Positions 13,501 through 24,466 of a stretch of 64,000 bases of DNA are shown in pieces; the stretch's first letter is position 1, and each line of letters begins with the position of its first letter. The notes below the pieces were generated by a model, which saw only the letters and a list, made by a program, of their open reading frames with translations, ran no database searches and was not told the DNA's origin. Made by a program: the position numbers and the translations under genes. Origin of the DNA: Streptomyces sp. R44 (GTDB lineage Bacteria; Actinomycetota; Actinomycetes; Streptomycetales; Streptomycetaceae); assembly GCF_041053105.1 (NCBI RefSeq), contig NZ_CP163444.1, positions 7,162,501 to 7,226,500 of the forward strand, written 5' to 3'.

Positions 13501-16170
13501 CGTGCCGACGCGTTGCCGGAGCCGCTGCCGTTCCGCGACTTCGTCGCGCAGGCCCGCCTGGGCACGCCGCGCGAGGAGCACGAGCGGTACTTCGCCGAGC
13601 TGCTCGGGGACGTCACCGAGACGACGGCCCCGTTCGGACTGCTGGATGTGCATGGCGACGGCACCGGCGCGATGCACTGCCAGGTTCCTCTCGATACCGA
13701 GGTGGCCGGCCGGGTCCGTGAGGTGGCGCGGCGGCAGGGCGTGAGCCCGGCCACGGTGTTCCACCTGGCGTGGGCCCGGGTGCTGGCATCGCTGTCGGGC
13801 CGTGACGACGTGGTGTTCGGCACGGTGCTGTTCGGCCGGATGAACGCGGGCGCCGGTTCGGACCGGGTGCCCGGTCTGTTCATGAACACCCTGCCGGTGC
13901 GCGTACGGGTGGACTCGCAGAGCGCGGGTGAGGCGCTGGACGGCATGCGGGGCCAGTTGGCCGAGTTGCTGGTGCACGAGCACGCGCCGCTTTCGCTGGC
14001 GCAGCAGGCGAGCGGGATGACGGGCGGTAGCCCGCTGTTCACGTCGATCTTCAACTACCGGCACAGCGAGGTCGCTGCACAGGGCAGTGGCCCCGGCCTC
14101 GAGGGCGTCGGGGTGCTGACCGCGAGCGACCCCACCAACTACCCCGTCAGCGTGGCCGTCGACGACATGGGCAGTGGCTTCTTCCTGACCGCCAAAGCGG
14201 TGGCACCGGCCGATGCGGAGCGGATCTGCGCGCTGTTGCAGGCCGCCGTCACGAACCTGACTGCCGCTTTGGAGGAGGCGCCGCAGACGCGGTTGTCGGT
14301 GGTGGGGGTGCTGGGTGACGTGGAGCGTCGCTCGGTGATGGAGGAGTGGAACGACACGGCGGTCGACGTGGCGTCGTCGACGTTGCCGGGGTTGTTCGAG
14401 GAGCGGGTGAGGCTGGCTCCGGCTGCGGTGGCGGTGGTGGCTGACGGTGTCGAGGTGTCGTACGCGGAGCTGGATGCGCGGGCGAACCGGCTGGCACGCC
14501 ATCTGATCGGCGCGGGGGTGGGGCCGGAGTCGGTGGTGGCGGTGTGCCTGGAACGCGGTGTGGACCTGATGGTCTCGTTGCTCGCGGTGGCGAAGGCGGG
14601 CGGCGCGTACATGCCGGTGGATCCGGAGTATCCGGCGGAGCGGATCGCGTACATGGTGCGGGACGCCGCTGCGGTGCTGGCTGTTGCGAGCCGGGCCACG
14701 GCCGGGCTGCCGGCGGGGTCGGTGCCGGTGGTGGTCCAGGACGATGCCGCGACGGTTGCGGAGCTGGCCGGGCTGTCGGGTGAGGGGGTGACGGATGCGG
14801 AGCGTCGGTCGCCGTTGCTCGCGGTGCATCCGGCGTACGTGATCTACACGTCCGGGTCGACGGGGCGTCCGAAGGGCGTACTGGTGTCGCATGCGGGTGT
14901 GGCGCACCAGGTGGCGGGACATGAGCGGTGGTTGGGGGTCGGTACCGGCTCGCGGGTGGGGCAGTTCGCCTCGGCGGGTTTCGACACCTTCGGCTGGGAA
15001 TGGTTCATGGCGCTGCTGACGGGTGCCGCGCTGGTGGTCATTCCGCAGGACCGACGGCTGGGTGAGGCGTTGCCGGCGTTCCTGGCGGAGCAGCGGGTGA
15101 CGCATGTGACGCTGCCGCCGGCGGTGTTGGCGACGCTGGACGCGCGTGCGGTGGATCGTGGCGTGGTGGTGGTGACGGCGGGTGAGGCGTGTCCGCCGGA
15201 GGTGATGGCGCGCTGGGCCGAGGGTCGCAGGATGTTCAACTCCTACGGCCCGACGGAGACGACGGTGGACGCCACGCTGTGGCAGTGCGATCCGGCGTCG
15301 TCGGTGGTGGCGATCGGCACGCCGGTGGTCAACACACGGGTGTACGTGCTGGACGAGTCTCTGCAGCCCGTACCGGTGGGTGTACCGGGCGAGTTGTACG
15401 TTGCGGGCGCGGGGCTGGCCCGCGGCTACCTGGGCCGTGCGGGGCTGACCGGGGAGCGGTTCGTGGCGAACCCGTTCGGCGCGCCGGGCGAGCGGTTCTA
15501 CCGCACGGGTGACCGGGCGCGGTGGACGGCTGAGGGGCAGTTGGTCTTCGCGGGCCGAGCGGACGAGCAGGTGAAGATCCGTGGTTTCCGGATCGAGCCG
15601 GGTGAGGTCGAGTCGGTCGTGGTCGGGCATCCGCAGGTCGCGCAGGCGGCGGTGGTGGTGCGTGAGGACGTGCCGGGCGACAAGCGTCTGGTGGCCTACG
15701 TGGTGCCGGCCGTCGATGGCGCGGGCGAGGAGCTGGCCGCCGTGGTGGCTGCCTTCGCGGCCGAGTGGTTGCCGCAGTACATGGTCCCGGCCGCGGTCGT
15801 GGTCCTGGACGCGCTGCCGCTGACCGTCAACGGCAAGCTGGACCGCAAGGCCCTGCCGGCCCCCGACCTGGGCCCCGCGGCCGCCCACCGGCCCCCGACC
15901 ACGCCACGCGAACAGCAACTCTGCGAGGCGTTCGCGCAGGTGCTGGGGGTTGCAGAGGTCGGGCTCGACGACGACTTCTTCGCCCTGGGCGGCCACTCGC
16001 TGCTGGCGGTGCGACTGGTCAGCCGGATCCGGAAGGCACTCGGCGTGGAACTGCCCATCCAGGCCCTCTTCGAGACACCGACGGTCGCCGGTGTGGCACA
16101 GCGGCTCGAATCGGCGAACAAGAAGGCACGGCCCGCCTTCCGGGCGATGCGCGGCAACAAGGAGTCCTGA
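4543..16170 (+). CDS. NRPS 2: C-A(Val-like)-T-E/C-A(Gly)-T-C-(A remnant)-T-E/C-A(?)-T
   Basis: This 3875-residue tetramodular synthetase starts directly in a C domain ([13 protein letters not shown]) with AGGAGG just upstream. Module 1: C (HHIAGDGW ~128), A (~475-955, signature DAMWWGGTFK, close to the valine code DAFWLGGTFK but with Trp at position 299), T (~998). Module 2: dual-type C ([16 protein letters not shown] ~1220), A (~1540-2030, DILQLGLVWK, glycine-type), T (~2074). Module 3: C (HHVAGDGW ~2260), only an A-domain stump (~2590-2695), T (~2741). Module 4: dual-type C ([16 protein letters not shown] ~2965), A (~3282-3770, DTWTVASVDK, no confident assignment, Phe-like in part), T (~3815). 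The C-terminal tail ARPAFRAMR resembles NRPS 1. Module 3 must be charged in trans; the A-T protein at 24467-26278 is the obvious candidate. Confidence 0.95.
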   Translation: MIPLSFAQRRLWFLNQLEGPSATYNIPMALRLTGEVDRDALAEALRDVVGRHEVLRTVFLAENGEPYQQVLKVEDCGFELAVEAVSQESLAGAVSGAVEYAFDLSAEIPLRATLFTVSQDEHALVVVVHHIAGDGWSTAPLARDVSVAYAARAAGRAPEWEPLPVQYADYVLWQRELLGDEQNPESVLSRQLAYWRKTLAGAPAELELPTDRPRPAVASHQGHAMAVELPADVHERLVKVTRERGVTLFMVVQAALAVTLNRLGAGNDIPIGAAIAGRTEKALEDLVGFFVNTLVMRTDLSGDPTFDEVLERVRETSLRAFEHQDVPFEKLVEELSPVRSMARNPLFQVMLTVQNTASAALDLSGAGSLPSALASSAGLGASKFDLEVSLGEVFDAQGKPAGIRGRLIAAADLFDAGTAERFAGWLLRVVETVVAEPQTRLSAVDLLDPAERRLLLEEWNDTAVEVEPSTLTALFAAQVAETPDAVAVVAEGVELSYAELDARANAVARRLVELGVGAERGVAVLMERSADLVVALLAVVKAGGYYVPLDARYPLAHRRTIVEETGASVVLTDAELRDQAAELGLAVLEVSGAGVAEPLEISCDGEALAYVMYTSGSTGRPKGVAVTHADVAALARDRRFAGAGMERVLLHSPYSFDASTMELWVPLLTGRRVVVMPAGDVSAVSIAGVVSSFGVTALWLTAGLFAVVAEEDPGCLAGVREVWAGGDVLSPVAVARVRAACPDIVVVNGYGPTEATTFVATHTAVDGEGALPIGRPLDNMRAYVLDAALRPVPVGVAGELYVAGAGLARGYLGRAGLTAERFVADPYGPAGGRLYRTGDLARWSAGGELEYAGRADEQVKLRGFRIEPGEVQAVLAGHPGLEQAVVLVREDVPGDKRLVAYAVPADIDASADELVSILREFASERLPQYMVPSAVVVLEELPLTVNGKVDRKALPAPEYAAGEGRAPATVQEELLCQAFAEVLGLDRVGVDDDFFALGGHSLLVVSLVANLRARGVSVSVKALFQTPTPAGLAGAAGPVQVVVPPNLIPVDAREITPDMLPMVELTEAEIELVVATVEGGAANVADAYPLAPLQEGLLFHHLMADQGAGTDVYVLPSVLGFDSRERVDAFLEALQWVIDRHDICRTAFVWEGLAEPVQVVSRRVELPVQEVVLDAQGPDPVEQLRAVAGSWMDLTRAPLMTVHIAAEPGGDRWLALLRTHHMVQDHTSLDVLFGEVRAFMSGRADTLPEPLPFRDFVAQARLGTPREEHERYFAELLGDVTETTAPFGVLDLHGDGTAAVRCQVPLDAEVAGRVREVARRQGVSAATVFHLAWARVLAAVSGREDVVFGTVLFGRMNAGAGSDRVPGLFMNTLPVRVRVDSQSAGEALDGMRGQLAELLVHEHAPLSLAQQASGVTGGSPLFTSILNYRHGQAPAAGTGPRLEGVGLLTVSDHTNYPVSVSVDDLGSGFSLIVEAVAPADAERICALLQAAVTNLTAVLEEAPQSRFAAVGVLGEAEHRQVVEEWNDTAVEVEASTLPGLFAAQVARTPDAVALVFEGVELSYAELDARANRLARLLIGRGVGPESVVAVLMERGVELVVSLLAVAKAGGAYLPVDPEYPVERIAYVLDDAAPVCVLTTERCARVLPDSVDGPVLVLDSAELRSECSGFEEAPLTDADLVVPLLPAHPVYVIHTSGSTGRPKGVVVTHQALVNHLRAAGQRVPLGAGDRLLAVTTVSFDIAALELFLPLVCGAAVVLAERETVRDAAALRELVDAGGVTAVQAVPSLWRTLLSGESDWPRGVRVLVGGEALPEELADRLRELGLWAVNLYGPTEATVWATSAEVGEGPVTIGRPFANMRAYVLDGFLQPVPAGVAGELYLAGAQLARGYLGRPGLSAERFTAAPFGPRGERMYRTGDLARWRADGTLECLGRVDTQVKVRGFRIELGEIEAALERHELVAQAAVTVNENGAGDQRLAGYVVPRAGVRVDAADLRAHLAASLPEYMVPSAVMVLEEMPLTANGKVDRKALPAPDYTGPAVAGRAPTTVQEELLCQAFAQVLRLPAVGVEDDFFALGGHSLLAMKLVIRVRTVLGVELPLRMLYERPTPAAVAAWMGEAGEGRAALVPVVRPERVPLSFAQRRLWFLGQLEGPSATYNIPMALRLTGELDRGAMAEALRDVTGRHEVLRTVLPAADGEPFQRVLSLEECGFELSVVEVAPQELDAAVTEAIGYAFDLTSEIPLRATLFALGEADHVLVVVVHHVAGDGWSTAPLARDLSVAYAARVAGRLPDWAALPVQYADYALWQRELLGSEDDPGSVLSGQVAYWREALAGVPEELVLPTDLARPATPTHRGHTVGLDISAGLHEGLLSVAREQGATLFMVLQAALAVTLNRIGAGTDIPIGAAIAGRTDEALNDLVGFFVNTLVIRTDLSGDPTFGEVVERVRETGLRAYENQDVPFEKLVEELAPARSLASHPLFQVMLTLQNTAAASGDGRSELEQLELPGLQVGRQAAGTGLAKFDLSMSLGEVFDAQGAPAGLRGVMVAAADLFDANTAERIAVWLVRVLETVTAEPRTRLAAVAVLGEDERERILTRGRTARQVQTVLATQPAVAQLAVIEREHDADDGQASRTGGGGSLVAYVVPADSGADNAALADAVRQFAGDRLAEQLVPSVVVLDTLPLTSDGALDLAALPTPDDSGTADRDVRVSRGPATVQEEILCAAFAHALGLESVGVEDNFFALGGHSLLAVSLVEYLRVRGVSISIRTLLRNPTPAELAGAAGPVQVVVPPNLIPVDAREITPEMLPLVELTEAEIESVVATVEGGAANVADVYPLAPLQEGMLFHHVMADQGAEADVYMRPSVLGFDSRERVDAFLAALREVIDRHDVYRTAFVWEGLREPVQVVLRRVELPVQEVVLDPQGPDPVEQLAAVGGSWMDLTRAPLMTVHLAAEPGGDRWLALLRMHHLVGDHTSRDVLLGELHAIVSGRADALPEPLPFRDFVAQARLGTPREEHERYFAELLGDVTETTAPFGLLDVHGDGTGAMHCQVPLDTEVAGRVREVARRQGVSPATVFHLAWARVLASLSGRDDVVFGTVLFGRMNAGAGSDRVPGLFMNTLPVRVRVDSQSAGEALDGMRGQLAELLVHEHAPLSLAQQASGMTGGSPLFTSIFNYRHSEVAAQGSGPGLEGVGVLTASDPTNYPVSVAVDDMGSGFFLTAKAVAPADAERICALLQAAVTNLTAALEEAPQTRLSVVGVLGDVERRSVMEEWNDTAVDVASSTLPGLFEERVRLAPAAVAVVADGVEVSYAELDARANRLARHLIGAGVGPESVVAVCLERGVDLMVSLLAVAKAGGAYMPVDPEYPAERIAYMVRDAAAVLAVASRATAGLPAGSVPVVVQDDAATVAELAGLSGEGVTDAERRSPLLAVHPAYVIYTSGSTGRPKGVLVSHAGVAHQVAGHERWLGVGTGSRVGQFASAGFDTFGWEWFMALLTGAALVVIPQDRRLGEALPAFLAEQRVTHVTLPPAVLATLDARAVDRGVVVVTAGEACPPEVMARWAEGRRMFNSYGPTETTVDATLWQCDPASSVVAIGTPVVNTRVYVLDESLQPVPVGVPGELYVAGAGLARGYLGRAGLTGERFVANPFGAPGERFYRTGDRARWTAEGQLVFAGRADEQVKIRGFRIEPGEVESVVVGHPQVAQAAVVVREDVPGDKRLVAYVVPAVDGAGEELAAVVAAFAAEWLPQYMVPAAVVVLDALPLTVNGKLDRKALPAPDLGPAAAHRPPTTPREQQLCEAFAQVLGVAEVGLDDDFFALGGHSLLAVRLVSRIRKALGVELPIQALFETPTVAGVAQRLESANKKARPAFRAMRGNKES
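6376..7246 (+). repeat. Near-identical A-domain copy 1 (pairs with 18001-18871)
   Basis: About 870 bp of the Val-like A domain of NRPS 2 module 1 is almost identical, with roughly ten mismatches by eye, to the first A domain of NRPS 3. Identity falls off abruptly outside the block. This points to recent module duplication or gene conversion and explains the identical specificity signature of the two domains. Confidence 0.85.
12310..12640 (+). other. Vestigial adenylation domain in NRPS 2 module 3
   Basis: The C domain of this module ends normally ([10 protein letters not shown]). The next ~105 residues match only the C-terminal subdomain of the neighbouring A domains ([14 protein letters not shown] ... 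[13 protein letters not shown] ... [15 protein letters not shown]). The whole large subdomain, with the ATP loop and substrate pocket, is missing in frame. The catalytic Lys motif NGK(L/V)DRKALP has become [10 protein letters not shown], so the A10 lysine is gone. The following T domain is intact ([15 protein letters not shown]). This resembles the truncated A domain of kutzneride KtzH (known family), which is complemented in trans; that parallel is inference. Confidence 0.9.
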
Positions 16171-16173
16171 ACG

Positions 16174-19100
16174 ATGATCCCGGTCTCATTCGCCCAGCAG
16201 CGGCTCTGGTTCCTGAGCGAGCTGGAGGGCCCGAACGCCACCTACAACATCCCGCAGGGCCTACGGCTCACCGGCACCCTCGACATCGCGGCGCTGGACG
16301 GCGCCCTGCACGACGTGGTGACCCGCCACGAGGTGCTGAGGACAGTGTTCCCGGCGGTCGACGGGCAGCCGTGGCAGAACATCCGGGACGCCGAGTCGGT
16401 GGGCTCGTTGCTGACCGTGGTCGACGCCACCGGCAAGACCGAGCCGGAGTTGACCGCCGAACTGGCCGAAGCCGCAAACTGCGTCTTCCGCCTCGCCGAT
16501 GAACTCCCGCTGCGAGCCTGGCTGTTCTCGCGCGGCGAGGACGAACACGTGCTGCTGCTGGTGGTGCACCACATTGCCGGTGACGGCTGGTCGATGGGCC
16601 CGCTCGCCCGGGACGTCTCCAGCGCCTACCGGGCCCGCCTGGCCGGCACCGCGCCCGACTGGGACGAACTGCCCGGCCAATACGCCGACTACGCGCTCTG
16701 GCAGCGCGAACTGCTCGGCGAGGAGAACGACCCGGACAGCCTGCTCATCGAGCAACTCGCCTACTGGCGGCAGGCGCTGGCGGAGCTTCCCGAAGAGCTC
16801 GCGCTGCCCTTCGATCGGCCCCGCCCGCCCGTCGCCGGCCACCGCGGCGGCACCGTGGAGTTCCAGGTCCCCGCTGAACTCCACCGGGGAATCACCGAAC
16901 TGGCCCACGCCAAGGGCTGCACCCCGTTCATGGTGCTGCAGGCGGCGCTCGCCGTGCTGCTGTCCGGGTTCGGCGCCGGCACCGACATTCCGATCGGCAC
17001 CGCGGTCGCCGGCCGGATGGACGAGGGCCTCAACGACCTGGTGGGCTTCTTCGTCAACACCCTGGTACTGCGCACCGACCTGGCCGGCGCGCCGAGCTTC
17101 AACGAGCTGCTGGGCCGGGTGCGGGAGACCAGCCTGCGCGCGTTCGAGCATCAGGACGTGCCGTTCGAGCGGCTGGTGGAGGAGTTGTCGCCGGTCCGGT
17201 CGATGGCCCGTCACCCGCTCTTCCAGGTGATGCTCTCCTTGCAGAACAACGCCCAGCCCGTGCTGGACCTCCCGGGCCTCACCGCCGAGTCGGTGGCCGG
17301 CAGGCCGGCCCCGGCCAAGTTCGACCTCAACTTCACCTTCAGCGAGAAGTTCGGCACGGCAGGCGCCCCCGCAGGCCTGACGGCCGGCGTGGTCTTCGCC
17401 CGCGATCTGTTCGACGAGCAGACCGCCGAGCGGATCGGCAACGGCTTCGTCCGGGTACTGCGGGAGCTCCTGGCGGCACCGGAACGCCCGGTCACCGACG
17501 CCGAGTTGATGACCGAGGAGGAGCGCGAGCTGGTCCTGACGGGCTGGAACGACACGGCGGTCGGGGTCGAGCCGTCGACGTTGACGGCGTTGTTCGCGGC
17601 GCAGGTCGCGGCGACGCCGGATGCGGTGGCGGTGATGGCCGACGGTGTCGAGCTGTCGTACGCGGAGCTGGATGCACGGGCGAATGCGGTGGCGCGGCTC
17701 CTGGTTGAGCACGGCGTGCGCGCTGAGTCGGGTGTCGCGGTGCTGATGGAGCGCTCGGCAGATCTGGTGGTGGCGCTGCTGGGTGTGGTGAAGGCGGGCG
17801 GGTGCTATGCGCCGCTGGACAGCCGCTACCCGTTGGCGCATCGGCAGGCGATCGTGTCCGAGACGGGCGCGAAGGTGGTGCTCACCGATGCTGGACTGCG
17901 GGAGCAGGCCGAGGAGTTGGGCCTGACCATGCTGACGGTCGACGCGACGACTGCCGAGCCGGTCGACGCTCCGTGCTCCCCGCGCCAGTTGGCGTATGTG
18001 ATGTACACCTCCGGCTCGACCGGTCGCCCCAAGGGTGTGGCGGTGACGCATGCGGACGTGGCGGCGCTGGCGCGGGACCGGCGGTTCGCGGGTGCGGGGA
18101 TGGAGCGGGTGCTGCTGCATTCGCCGTACTCCTTCGACGCGTCGACGATGGAGCTGTGGGTTCCGTTGCTGACGGGGCGCCGGGTCGTGGTGATGCCGGC
18201 GGGTGATGTCTCGGCGGTGTCGCTCGCCGGGGTGGTCTCGTCGTTCGGGGTGACGGCGCTGTGGCTGACGGCGGGGCTGTTCGCCGTGGTGGCGGAGGAG
18301 GACCCGGGGTGTCTGGCCGGGGTGCGTGAGGTGTGGGCGGGTGGTGACGTGCTGTCGCCGGTGGCCGTGGCCCGGGTGCGGGCGGCTTGCCCGGACATCG
18401 TGGTGGTGAACGGGTACGGGCCGACCGAGGCGACCACGTTCGTCGCCACGCACACCGCGGTGGACGGTGAGGGCGCGCTGCCGATCGGGCGCCCGCTCGA
18501 CAACATGCGTGCCTACGTGCTGGACGCCGCGCTGCGCCCGGTGCCGGTGGGTGTGGCTGGTGAGCTGTATGTGGCGGGCGCGGGTCTGGCCCGCGGTTAT
18601 CTGGGCCGTGCGGGGCTGACGGCCGAGCGGTTCGTGGCCGATCCGTACGGGCCGGCGGGTGGCCGGCTGTACCGCACGGGTGACCTGGCGCGGTGGAGCG
18701 CCGGCGGCGAGCTGGAGTACGCGGGTCGTGCGGACGAGCAGGTGAAGATCCGTGGTCTCCGGATCGAGCCGGGTGAGGTGCAGGCCGTCCTGGCCGGGCA
18801 CCCCGGCCTGGAGCAGGCCGTGGTCCTGGTCCGCGAGGACGTGCCGGGCGACAAGCGCCTGGTCGCGTACGTCGTGGCGGACGGCGACAGCGCCGAACTC
18901 GCCTCGTGCGTGCGTGAGTTCGTCTCTGAGCGGTTGCCGGCCTACATGGTGCCGTCGGCGGTCGTGCTGCTGGACGCGCTGCCGCTGACCGTCAACGGCA
19001 AGGTGGACCGCAAGGCCCTGCCCGCTCCGGACCATACGGGCCTGGCCGGCGCGGGCCGGGGGCCGAAGACGGTGCAGGAGGAGTTGCTGTGCCAGGCGTT

Positions 19101-22100
19101 CGCGCAGGTGCTGGGGCTGCCCGCGGTCGGTGTGGAGGATGACTTCTTCGCGCTGGGTGGTCATTCGCTGCTGGCGATGCGGTTGGTGAGCCGGGTGCGT
19201 GCGGTGCTGGGTGTGGAGCTGCCGTTGCGGGTGCTGTTCGAGCGTCCGACGCCGGCCGCGGTCGCGGCGTGGGTGGGTGAGGCCGGCGAGGGCCGTGCGG
19301 CGTTGGTGCCGGTGGTGCGTCCGGAGCGGGTGCCGCTGTCGTTCGCGCAGCGCCGGCTGTGGTTCCTGGGGCAGTTGGAGGGTCCGAGCGCGACCTACAA
19401 CATTCCGCTGGCGCTGCGGTTGACCGGGGAGTTGGACCGGGAGGCCATGGCTGAGGCGCTGCGGGATGTGGTGGGTCGGCACGAGGTGCTGCGCACGGTT
19501 CTGCCGATGGCGGATGGTGAGCCGTTCCAGCGGGTGCTGTCGCTGGAGGAGTGCGGCTTCGAGCTGTCGGTGGTCGAGGTGGCGCCGCAGGAGCTGGATG
19601 CGGCGGTGGCGGAGGCGATCGGGTACGCGTTCGACCTGACGTCGGAGATCCCGCTTCGGGCGACGCTGTTCGCGCTCGGTGAGGCCGAGCACGTGCTGGT
19701 GGTGGTGGTTCACCACATCGCCGGGGACGGCTGGTCGACGGCGCCGTTGGCGCGGGATGCGTCGGTGGCGTATACCGCTCGGCTGGAGGGCCGGATGCCC
19801 GACTGGGCCGCGTTGCCGGTGCAGTACGCGGACTATGCGTTGTGGCAGCGGGAGCTGCTCGGGAGTGAGGACGATCCGGACAGTGTGCTGTCCGGTCAGG
19901 TGGCTTACTGGCGAGAGGCGTTGGCGGGGGTGCCGGAGGAGCTGGAGCTGCCGGTGGACCGCCCGCGCCCGGCGACGGCTTCGCACCGCGGCGAGAGTGC
20001 GGAGCTGGCCGTCTCCGCGCAGACGCACCAGCGACTGGCGGCGCTGGCCCGTGAGCGGGGGGTGACCCTGTTCATGGTGCTGCAGGCGGCGTTGGCGGTC
20101 ACCCTGAACCGGATCGGCGCGGGCGCGGACATCCCGATCGGGTCGCCGGTCGCCGGGCGCACCGACGAGGCGCTGAACGACCTGGTCGGGTTCTTCGTCA
20201 ACACCTTGGTGGTGCGGACCGACCTGTCCGGCGACCCGACCTTCGACGAGGTGCTGGAGCGGGTCCGGGAGACCAGCCTGCGCGCGTTCGAGCATCAGGA
20301 CGTGCCGTTCGAGAAGCTGGTCGAGGAGCTGTCGCCGACCCGGTCGATGGCACGCCAGCCGCTGTTCCAGGTCGTGCTCACCCTGCAGAACACGGCTTCG
20401 GCGGCGTTGGAGTTGCCTGGGGTGCGGCCTGGGGTGCTTGCCGCGGGTGCGCCGGCGGCGAAGTTCGACCTGGAAGTGAATGTCGGTGAGGTCGTTGATG
20501 CGCAGGGCAAGCCGGCGGGCATCCGGGGGAGGTTGATCGCGGCTGCGGATCTGTTCGATGCGGGGACGGTGGAGCGTTTCGCGGGTTGGCTGCTGCGGGT
20601 CGTCGAGACGGTTGTCGCTGAGCCGCAGACGCGATTGTCGGCCGTGGACGTGCTCGATCCGGCTGAGCGTCGTCTGCTCCTGGAGGAGTGGAACGACACG
20701 GCGGTCGAGGTCGAGGCGTCGACGTTGACGGCGTTGTTCGCGGCGCAGGTGGCGGAGACGCCGGATGCGGTGGCGGTGGTGGCCGAGGGTGTCGAACTGA
20801 CCTACGCGGAGCTTGACGCGCGGGCGAACCGGCTGGCGCACTATCTGCGGTTGCAGGGTGTGGGTGCGGAGTCGTTGGTGGGGCTGTGTCTGCCCCGTGG
20901 TGTGGAGATGGTCCTCGCGGTGTTGGGGGTGTGGAAGGCGGGGGCGGCGTATGTGCCGTTGGATCCTGAGTATCCGGCGGAGCGGGTGGCATACATGGTG
21001 CGGGACAGTGGTGCGTCGGTGCTGGTGGGTGTGGAGCAGGTGCTGGCCCAGCTGCCGGTGGGGCGGGTTCGCACGATCGCTGTGGATGAGCCGTTGGTGG
21101 CGAGCGCTCTGGCGGGTCAGCCCGTGACGGCACCTGAGGGCGAGGTGCTGCCCGGGCAGTTGGCGTATGTGATCTATACGTCGGGGTCGACGGGGCGGCC
21201 GAAGGGTGTGGCGGTCACACATGGTGGGTTGGCGAACTATGTGCGGTGGGCGGTCGGGGCGTATGGCATGGAGGGGGGTGGTGGCGCGCCGTTGCACTCG
21301 TCGTTGTCGTTCGATTTGACGGTGACAAGCGTGATGGTGCCGTTGGTGTCGGGTTCGGCCGTGGTGGCGAGTGCGGCTGGTGGTGTCGAGGGTCTGGCTG
21401 ACCTGCTCGGTGGCCGCGGTGGGTTCGGGTTGGTGAAGGCGGTGCCGGGTCATCTGCCGCTCCTGGCCGAGTTGGTGTCGGACGAGCAGGCGGCGGGTTC
21501 GACGCGTCGTCTGGTGGTGGGTGGTGAGGCGCTGCACGGTGCTGATGTGCGGGCGTGGTTGGCGCGGGTTCCGGGTTCGGTGGTGGTGAACGAGTACGGG
21601 CCGACCGAGACGGTGGTGGGTTGCTGCGTCTTCGAGCTCACCGCGGGCCAGGACATCGCCGATGCGGTGCCGATCGGTCGTCCGATCGCCAACACACGTC
21701 TGTATGTGCTGGACGGGTTCCTGCAGCCGGTTCCGGTGGGTGTGGCGGGTGAGTTGTACATCGCGGGTGCGCAGTTGGCCCGCGGGTACCTGGGTCGTGC
21801 CGGTCTGACGGCTGAACGTTTCGTGGCCTGCCCGTTCGCCGAAAGCGGGAGGATGTACCGCACGGGTGACCGGGTCCGCTGGAACGCCGACGGCGAGCTG
21901 GTGTATCTGGGTCGTGCGGACGAGCAGGTGAAGATCCGTGGTTTCCGGATCGAGCCGGGTGAGGTCGAGTCGGTGGTGGTCGGGCATCCGCAGGTCGCGC
22001 AGGCGGCGGTGGTGGTCCGTGAGGACCTGCCGGGCGACAAGCGTCTGGTGGCCTACATGGTGCCGGCCGTCGATGGTACGGGCGAGGAACTGGCGCCCGT

Positions 22101-23289
22101 GGTGGCTGATTTCGCTGCCGAGTGGTTGCCGCAGTACATGGTCCCGGCCGCGGTCGTGGTCCTGGACGCGCTGCCGCTGACCGTCAACGGCAAGCTGGAC
22201 CGCAAGGCCCTGCCGGCCCCGCAGTATGCCGTGAGTGCGAAGGCTCCCGACGGCGCCGGCTCGCTCAGTGCCCTCGAACAGACCGTGTGCGAGGCGTTCG
22301 CGAAGGTACTGGGGTTGGAGAGCGTCGGGCTCGACGACGACTTCTTCGCCCTGGGCGGGCACTCGATGCTGGCGGTGTCACTGGTGGAGGAGCTGCGGTC
22401 GCGTGGTGTGTCGGTGTCGGTGCGCGACGCGATCACCCGCCCGACAGTGGCGGGACTGCTCAGCAGGCTGTCCTTGTCGTCGGTCAAGGACGCGCTCGGC
22501 GGCATGCTTTCCATCCGGCCGAGCGGCAGCAAGCCGCCGTTCTTCTTCGTGCATCCCGGAAGCGGGTCGAGCTGGTGCTACCTGCCGCTTGCCCGGCACA
22601 TCCCGCAGGAGTATCCGCTCTACGGGCTGCAGGCCGACGGGCTCGACGGCACGAGTGAACTCGCGCTCTCTGCTGTGGAGATGGCCGCGGCATACATTGA
22701 GCAGATGCGTTCCGTGCAGCCCAGTGGCCCCTACCATCTGGTGGGTTACTCGTTCGGGGGGACGACGGCGCATGAGATCGCGGCGCAACTCCAGGCTGCG
22801 GGTGAGCAGGTGGCCGCGCTGGTCATTCTGGACACCTATCCGGCGGAGCAGGACGCGGATCCCGCCGCGATCGGCGGGACATCCCGCAACGCCGGGGAGG
22901 CGGACCGGTCCGACGACCCGGCGAGCTCGTCGACGTCCGGCGAGAACGATGTGCGCGCCCGGAGAGTCCAGGAGATCCGGGCGGACATGGGCGCTGTCCT
23001 CGGCGGGATCTCGGACGAGGAGCTGAGCCGCGTCCTGCGCGTCTTCGAGAACAACAGCCGGCTGCGGGTGGAGCACCGGACCGGTCGGTTCGACGGGGAT
23101 GCCCTGGTGGTGGTCGCGGCGGAGGGCAAGGCGACCGATGTGCCGTGGGCGCGGCGGTGGGAGCCGTACATCACCGGGGAGATCACCGAGGTGAGCCTTC
23201 CCTTCGCGCACGCCGACATGATGCGGCCACACACGCTGGGCCAGGTGTGGGCCGCCGTCGAGGGGTGGCTGGGCTCGGGCCGGTCGTAG
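16174..23289 (+). CDS. NRPS 3: C-A(Val-like)-T-C-A(Asn)-T-TE (terminal synthetase)
   Basis: This 2371-residue synthetase has AAGGAGT upstream and lies 3 nt after the NRPS 2 stop. Domains: C (HHIAGDGW ~132), A (~473-948; DAMWWGGTFK, same as NRPS 2 module 1), T (~994), C (HHIAGDGW ~1180), A (~1523-2010; DLTKVGEVGK, essentially the asparagine code), T (GGHSML ~2060), thioesterase (~2110-2371; GYSFGG with nucleophile Ser2193). Both C domains have HHxxxDG and lack the extra HH motif, so they are ordinary LCL type. The TE marks the end of the line and releases or cyclises the peptide; which residue is the nucleophile cannot be read from the sequence. No C-terminal docking tail is present. Confidence 0.95.
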   Translation: MIPVSFAQQRLWFLSELEGPNATYNIPQGLRLTGTLDIAALDGALHDVVTRHEVLRTVFPAVDGQPWQNIRDAESVGSLLTVVDATGKTEPELTAELAEAANCVFRLADELPLRAWLFSRGEDEHVLLLVVHHIAGDGWSMGPLARDVSSAYRARLAGTAPDWDELPGQYADYALWQRELLGEENDPDSLLIEQLAYWRQALAELPEELALPFDRPRPPVAGHRGGTVEFQVPAELHRGITELAHAKGCTPFMVLQAALAVLLSGFGAGTDIPIGTAVAGRMDEGLNDLVGFFVNTLVLRTDLAGAPSFNELLGRVRETSLRAFEHQDVPFERLVEELSPVRSMARHPLFQVMLSLQNNAQPVLDLPGLTAESVAGRPAPAKFDLNFTFSEKFGTAGAPAGLTAGVVFARDLFDEQTAERIGNGFVRVLRELLAAPERPVTDAELMTEEERELVLTGWNDTAVGVEPSTLTALFAAQVAATPDAVAVMADGVELSYAELDARANAVARLLVEHGVRAESGVAVLMERSADLVVALLGVVKAGGCYAPLDSRYPLAHRQAIVSETGAKVVLTDAGLREQAEELGLTMLTVDATTAEPVDAPCSPRQLAYVMYTSGSTGRPKGVAVTHADVAALARDRRFAGAGMERVLLHSPYSFDASTMELWVPLLTGRRVVVMPAGDVSAVSLAGVVSSFGVTALWLTAGLFAVVAEEDPGCLAGVREVWAGGDVLSPVAVARVRAACPDIVVVNGYGPTEATTFVATHTAVDGEGALPIGRPLDNMRAYVLDAALRPVPVGVAGELYVAGAGLARGYLGRAGLTAERFVADPYGPAGGRLYRTGDLARWSAGGELEYAGRADEQVKIRGLRIEPGEVQAVLAGHPGLEQAVVLVREDVPGDKRLVAYVVADGDSAELASCVREFVSERLPAYMVPSAVVLLDALPLTVNGKVDRKALPAPDHTGLAGAGRGPKTVQEELLCQAFAQVLGLPAVGVEDDFFALGGHSLLAMRLVSRVRAVLGVELPLRVLFERPTPAAVAAWVGEAGEGRAALVPVVRPERVPLSFAQRRLWFLGQLEGPSATYNIPLALRLTGELDREAMAEALRDVVGRHEVLRTVLPMADGEPFQRVLSLEECGFELSVVEVAPQELDAAVAEAIGYAFDLTSEIPLRATLFALGEAEHVLVVVVHHIAGDGWSTAPLARDASVAYTARLEGRMPDWAALPVQYADYALWQRELLGSEDDPDSVLSGQVAYWREALAGVPEELELPVDRPRPATASHRGESAELAVSAQTHQRLAALARERGVTLFMVLQAALAVTLNRIGAGADIPIGSPVAGRTDEALNDLVGFFVNTLVVRTDLSGDPTFDEVLERVRETSLRAFEHQDVPFEKLVEELSPTRSMARQPLFQVVLTLQNTASAALELPGVRPGVLAAGAPAAKFDLEVNVGEVVDAQGKPAGIRGRLIAAADLFDAGTVERFAGWLLRVVETVVAEPQTRLSAVDVLDPAERRLLLEEWNDTAVEVEASTLTALFAAQVAETPDAVAVVAEGVELTYAELDARANRLAHYLRLQGVGAESLVGLCLPRGVEMVLAVLGVWKAGAAYVPLDPEYPAERVAYMVRDSGASVLVGVEQVLAQLPVGRVRTIAVDEPLVASALAGQPVTAPEGEVLPGQLAYVIYTSGSTGRPKGVAVTHGGLANYVRWAVGAYGMEGGGGAPLHSSLSFDLTVTSVMVPLVSGSAVVASAAGGVEGLADLLGGRGGFGLVKAVPGHLPLLAELVSDEQAAGSTRRLVVGGEALHGADVRAWLARVPGSVVVNEYGPTETVVGCCVFELTAGQDIADAVPIGRPIANTRLYVLDGFLQPVPVGVAGELYIAGAQLARGYLGRAGLTAERFVACPFAESGRMYRTGDRVRWNADGELVYLGRADEQVKIRGFRIEPGEVESVVVGHPQVAQAAVVVREDLPGDKRLVAYMVPAVDGTGEELAPVVADFAAEWLPQYMVPAAVVVLDALPLTVNGKLDRKALPAPQYAVSAKAPDGAGSLSALEQTVCEAFAKVLGLESVGLDDDFFALGGHSMLAVSLVEELRSRGVSVSVRDAITRPTVAGLLSRLSLSSVKDALGGMLSIRPSGSKPPFFFVHPGSGSSWCYLPLARHIPQEYPLYGLQADGLDGTSELALSAVEMAAAYIEQMRSVQPSGPYHLVGYSFGGTTAHEIAAQLQAAGEQVAALVILDTYPAEQDADPAAIGGTSRNAGEADRSDDPASSSTSGENDVRARRVQEIRADMGAVLGGISDEELSRVLRVFENNSRLRVEHRTGRFDGDALVVVAAEGKATDVPWARRWEPYITGEITEVSLPFAHADMMRPHTLGQVWAAVEGWLGSGRS
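18001..18871 (+). repeat. Near-identical A-domain copy 2 (pairs with 6376-7246)
   Basis: Direct repeat of the block at 6376-7246, offset 11625 bp, with a few scattered substitutions (a small cluster near 18735). It covers A3 (YTSGSTG) through the substrate pocket to the early C-terminal subdomain. Confidence 0.85.
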
Positions 23290-23331
23290 CGGTCTCCTAC
23301 GGGCGCAGCGGTAGGCATGCCGCAGGCGAAG

Positions 23332-23370
23332 GGGAGGGCCGTCATCCGCACCGCGGGTGGCGGCCCTCCC
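23332..23370. terminator. Hairpin after NRPS 3
   Basis: GGGAGGGCCG pairs with CGGCCCTCCC across a 19-nt loop, 43 nt after the NRPS 3 stop, followed by GTTTCCCCTT. It is a plausible terminator for the NRPS operon. Confidence 0.5.
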
Positions 23371-23601
23371 GTTTCCCCTTGCCGTCCTCACGGACAGGCG
23401 GCCGGTCATGGCCGGCGCGAAACGACACGAGCTGATGCACTGGAGAGCGGAATGCCGGGAAACCGGCCTGCGCTCGTGCGGCAATGCCCCGCGGTGGGCT
23501 GGGGCTCTGGTCCGGGCCGAGCCTGGTCACGCCCGCGTCAGAGCCCAGGTCGCGGCCGGGTCGTCGGACGGCGCGGGCCCGGGGCCGGCGGGAACGCCGA
23601 A

Positions 23602-23642
23602 GCGCGGGTGCCGAGGCTGTGATCCAGCCTCGGCACCCGCGC
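23602..23642. terminator. Strong 18-bp hairpin between convergent genes
   Basis: Perfect 18-bp inverted repeat (arms 23602-23619 and 23625-23642) with a 5-nt loop, 26 nt beyond the stop of the minus-strand thioesterase. It probably terminates both convergent units. Nothing coding is seen in 23290-23668. Confidence 0.75.
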
Positions 23643-23668
23643 TGTTGATGCGAGAGCCCCCGGGGGAC

Positions 23669-24439
23669 TCAGCGGGAGCTGAAAGCCCCGGAGACGGCCG
23701 GGATGTAGGTCGGAATCCTCCTCCAGACCTCCGGCGTGTAGAAGTGGCCGCCGGGCAGGACGTCGTGCCGGAAGTCACCGGTCGTGAGGTCCCGCCAGTG
23801 CTCGCCGGCGTGGGGCTCGATCACCGTGTCCGTCTCGCCGGTCAGGACCTGCAGCGGCACACTGACCTTCGAGCCGGGAACGTAGTGGAAGGTGTCCCGG
23901 ACCCGGACGTCGGCCCGCATCAGCTCGACCGCGAGTTCCCGCAGGTCCGGGTCGTTGACGACGTGCTCGGGCAACATGCCGTGCATGGTCATCCAGCCGA
24001 GCAGCTGCTCGTCGGTGTCCTGCTGAGTCGGGGACCCGTCCTGGGCGATCAGTCCGCGGTCGGGCGCGTTGGCGGAGGACACCACGAGCGCCTCGGGCGC
24101 GGGGCCGCCGAGCTGCTCGATGCGCACGTTGACGTCGAAGGCCATCCAGCCGCCCATGCTGTGGCCGAAGAGCACATAGGGGCCCTCGGCCGCGGCGGAG
24201 AGCACGGCCTGGGTGGTGTCGTCGGCGAGGGCGTCCCAGGTCTGGGCGAAGTCCTCCATGAAGCGGCCTTCCCGGCCCGGGTAGCAGATGGCGGCGAGGT
24301 CGACGTCCGCCGGGAGCATGCCGCCCCACTGGTGGTACTGCCCGGTGCCGCCGCCGCAGAAGCCGAGGCAGATCAGGGTGCGGGCGGCGTTCTCGGTTCG
24401 GCGGGATCGGACGACGATGAGGTCCTGGGCGGTAGCCAT
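23669..24439 (-). CDS. Type II (editing) thioesterase
   Basis: This 256-residue alpha/beta hydrolase of the external thioesterase family has the nucleophile motif GHSMGG, the N-terminal FCGGGTGQYHQW box and a late GGHFY motif supplying the His. Such enzymes hydrolyse misprimed or stalled acyl groups from T domains. It starts at ATG 24439 with AAGGA upstream and lies 27 nt after the A-T gene, so it is the last gene of a four-gene minus-strand unit. Its position suggests that it edits the trans-loaded module or releases hydroxylated aminoacyl groups; that link is inference. Confidence 0.92.
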   Translation of the reverse strand: MATAQDLIVVRSRRTENAARTLICLGFCGGGTGQYHQWGGMLPADVDLAAICYPGREGRFMEDFAQTWDALADDTTQAVLSAAAEGPYVLFGHSMGGWMAFDVNVRIEQLGGPAPEALVVSSANAPDRGLIAQDGSPTQQDTDEQLLGWMTMHGMLPEHVVNDPDLRELAVELMRADVRVRDTFHYVPGSKVSVPLQVLTGETDTVIEPHAGEHWRDLTTGDFRHDVLPGGHFYTPEVWRRIPTYIPAVSGAFSSR

Positions 24440-24466
24440 GGGCGGGAATCCTTGTGATGTGATGGG

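Noticed and set aside
8023..22362. Very long open frames on the minus strand opposite the NRPS genes (over 1800 and 2000 codons)
   Set aside because: They arise from the strong GC skew of third codon positions; their translations are Arg/His/Gln-rich and repeat with the NRPS modules.
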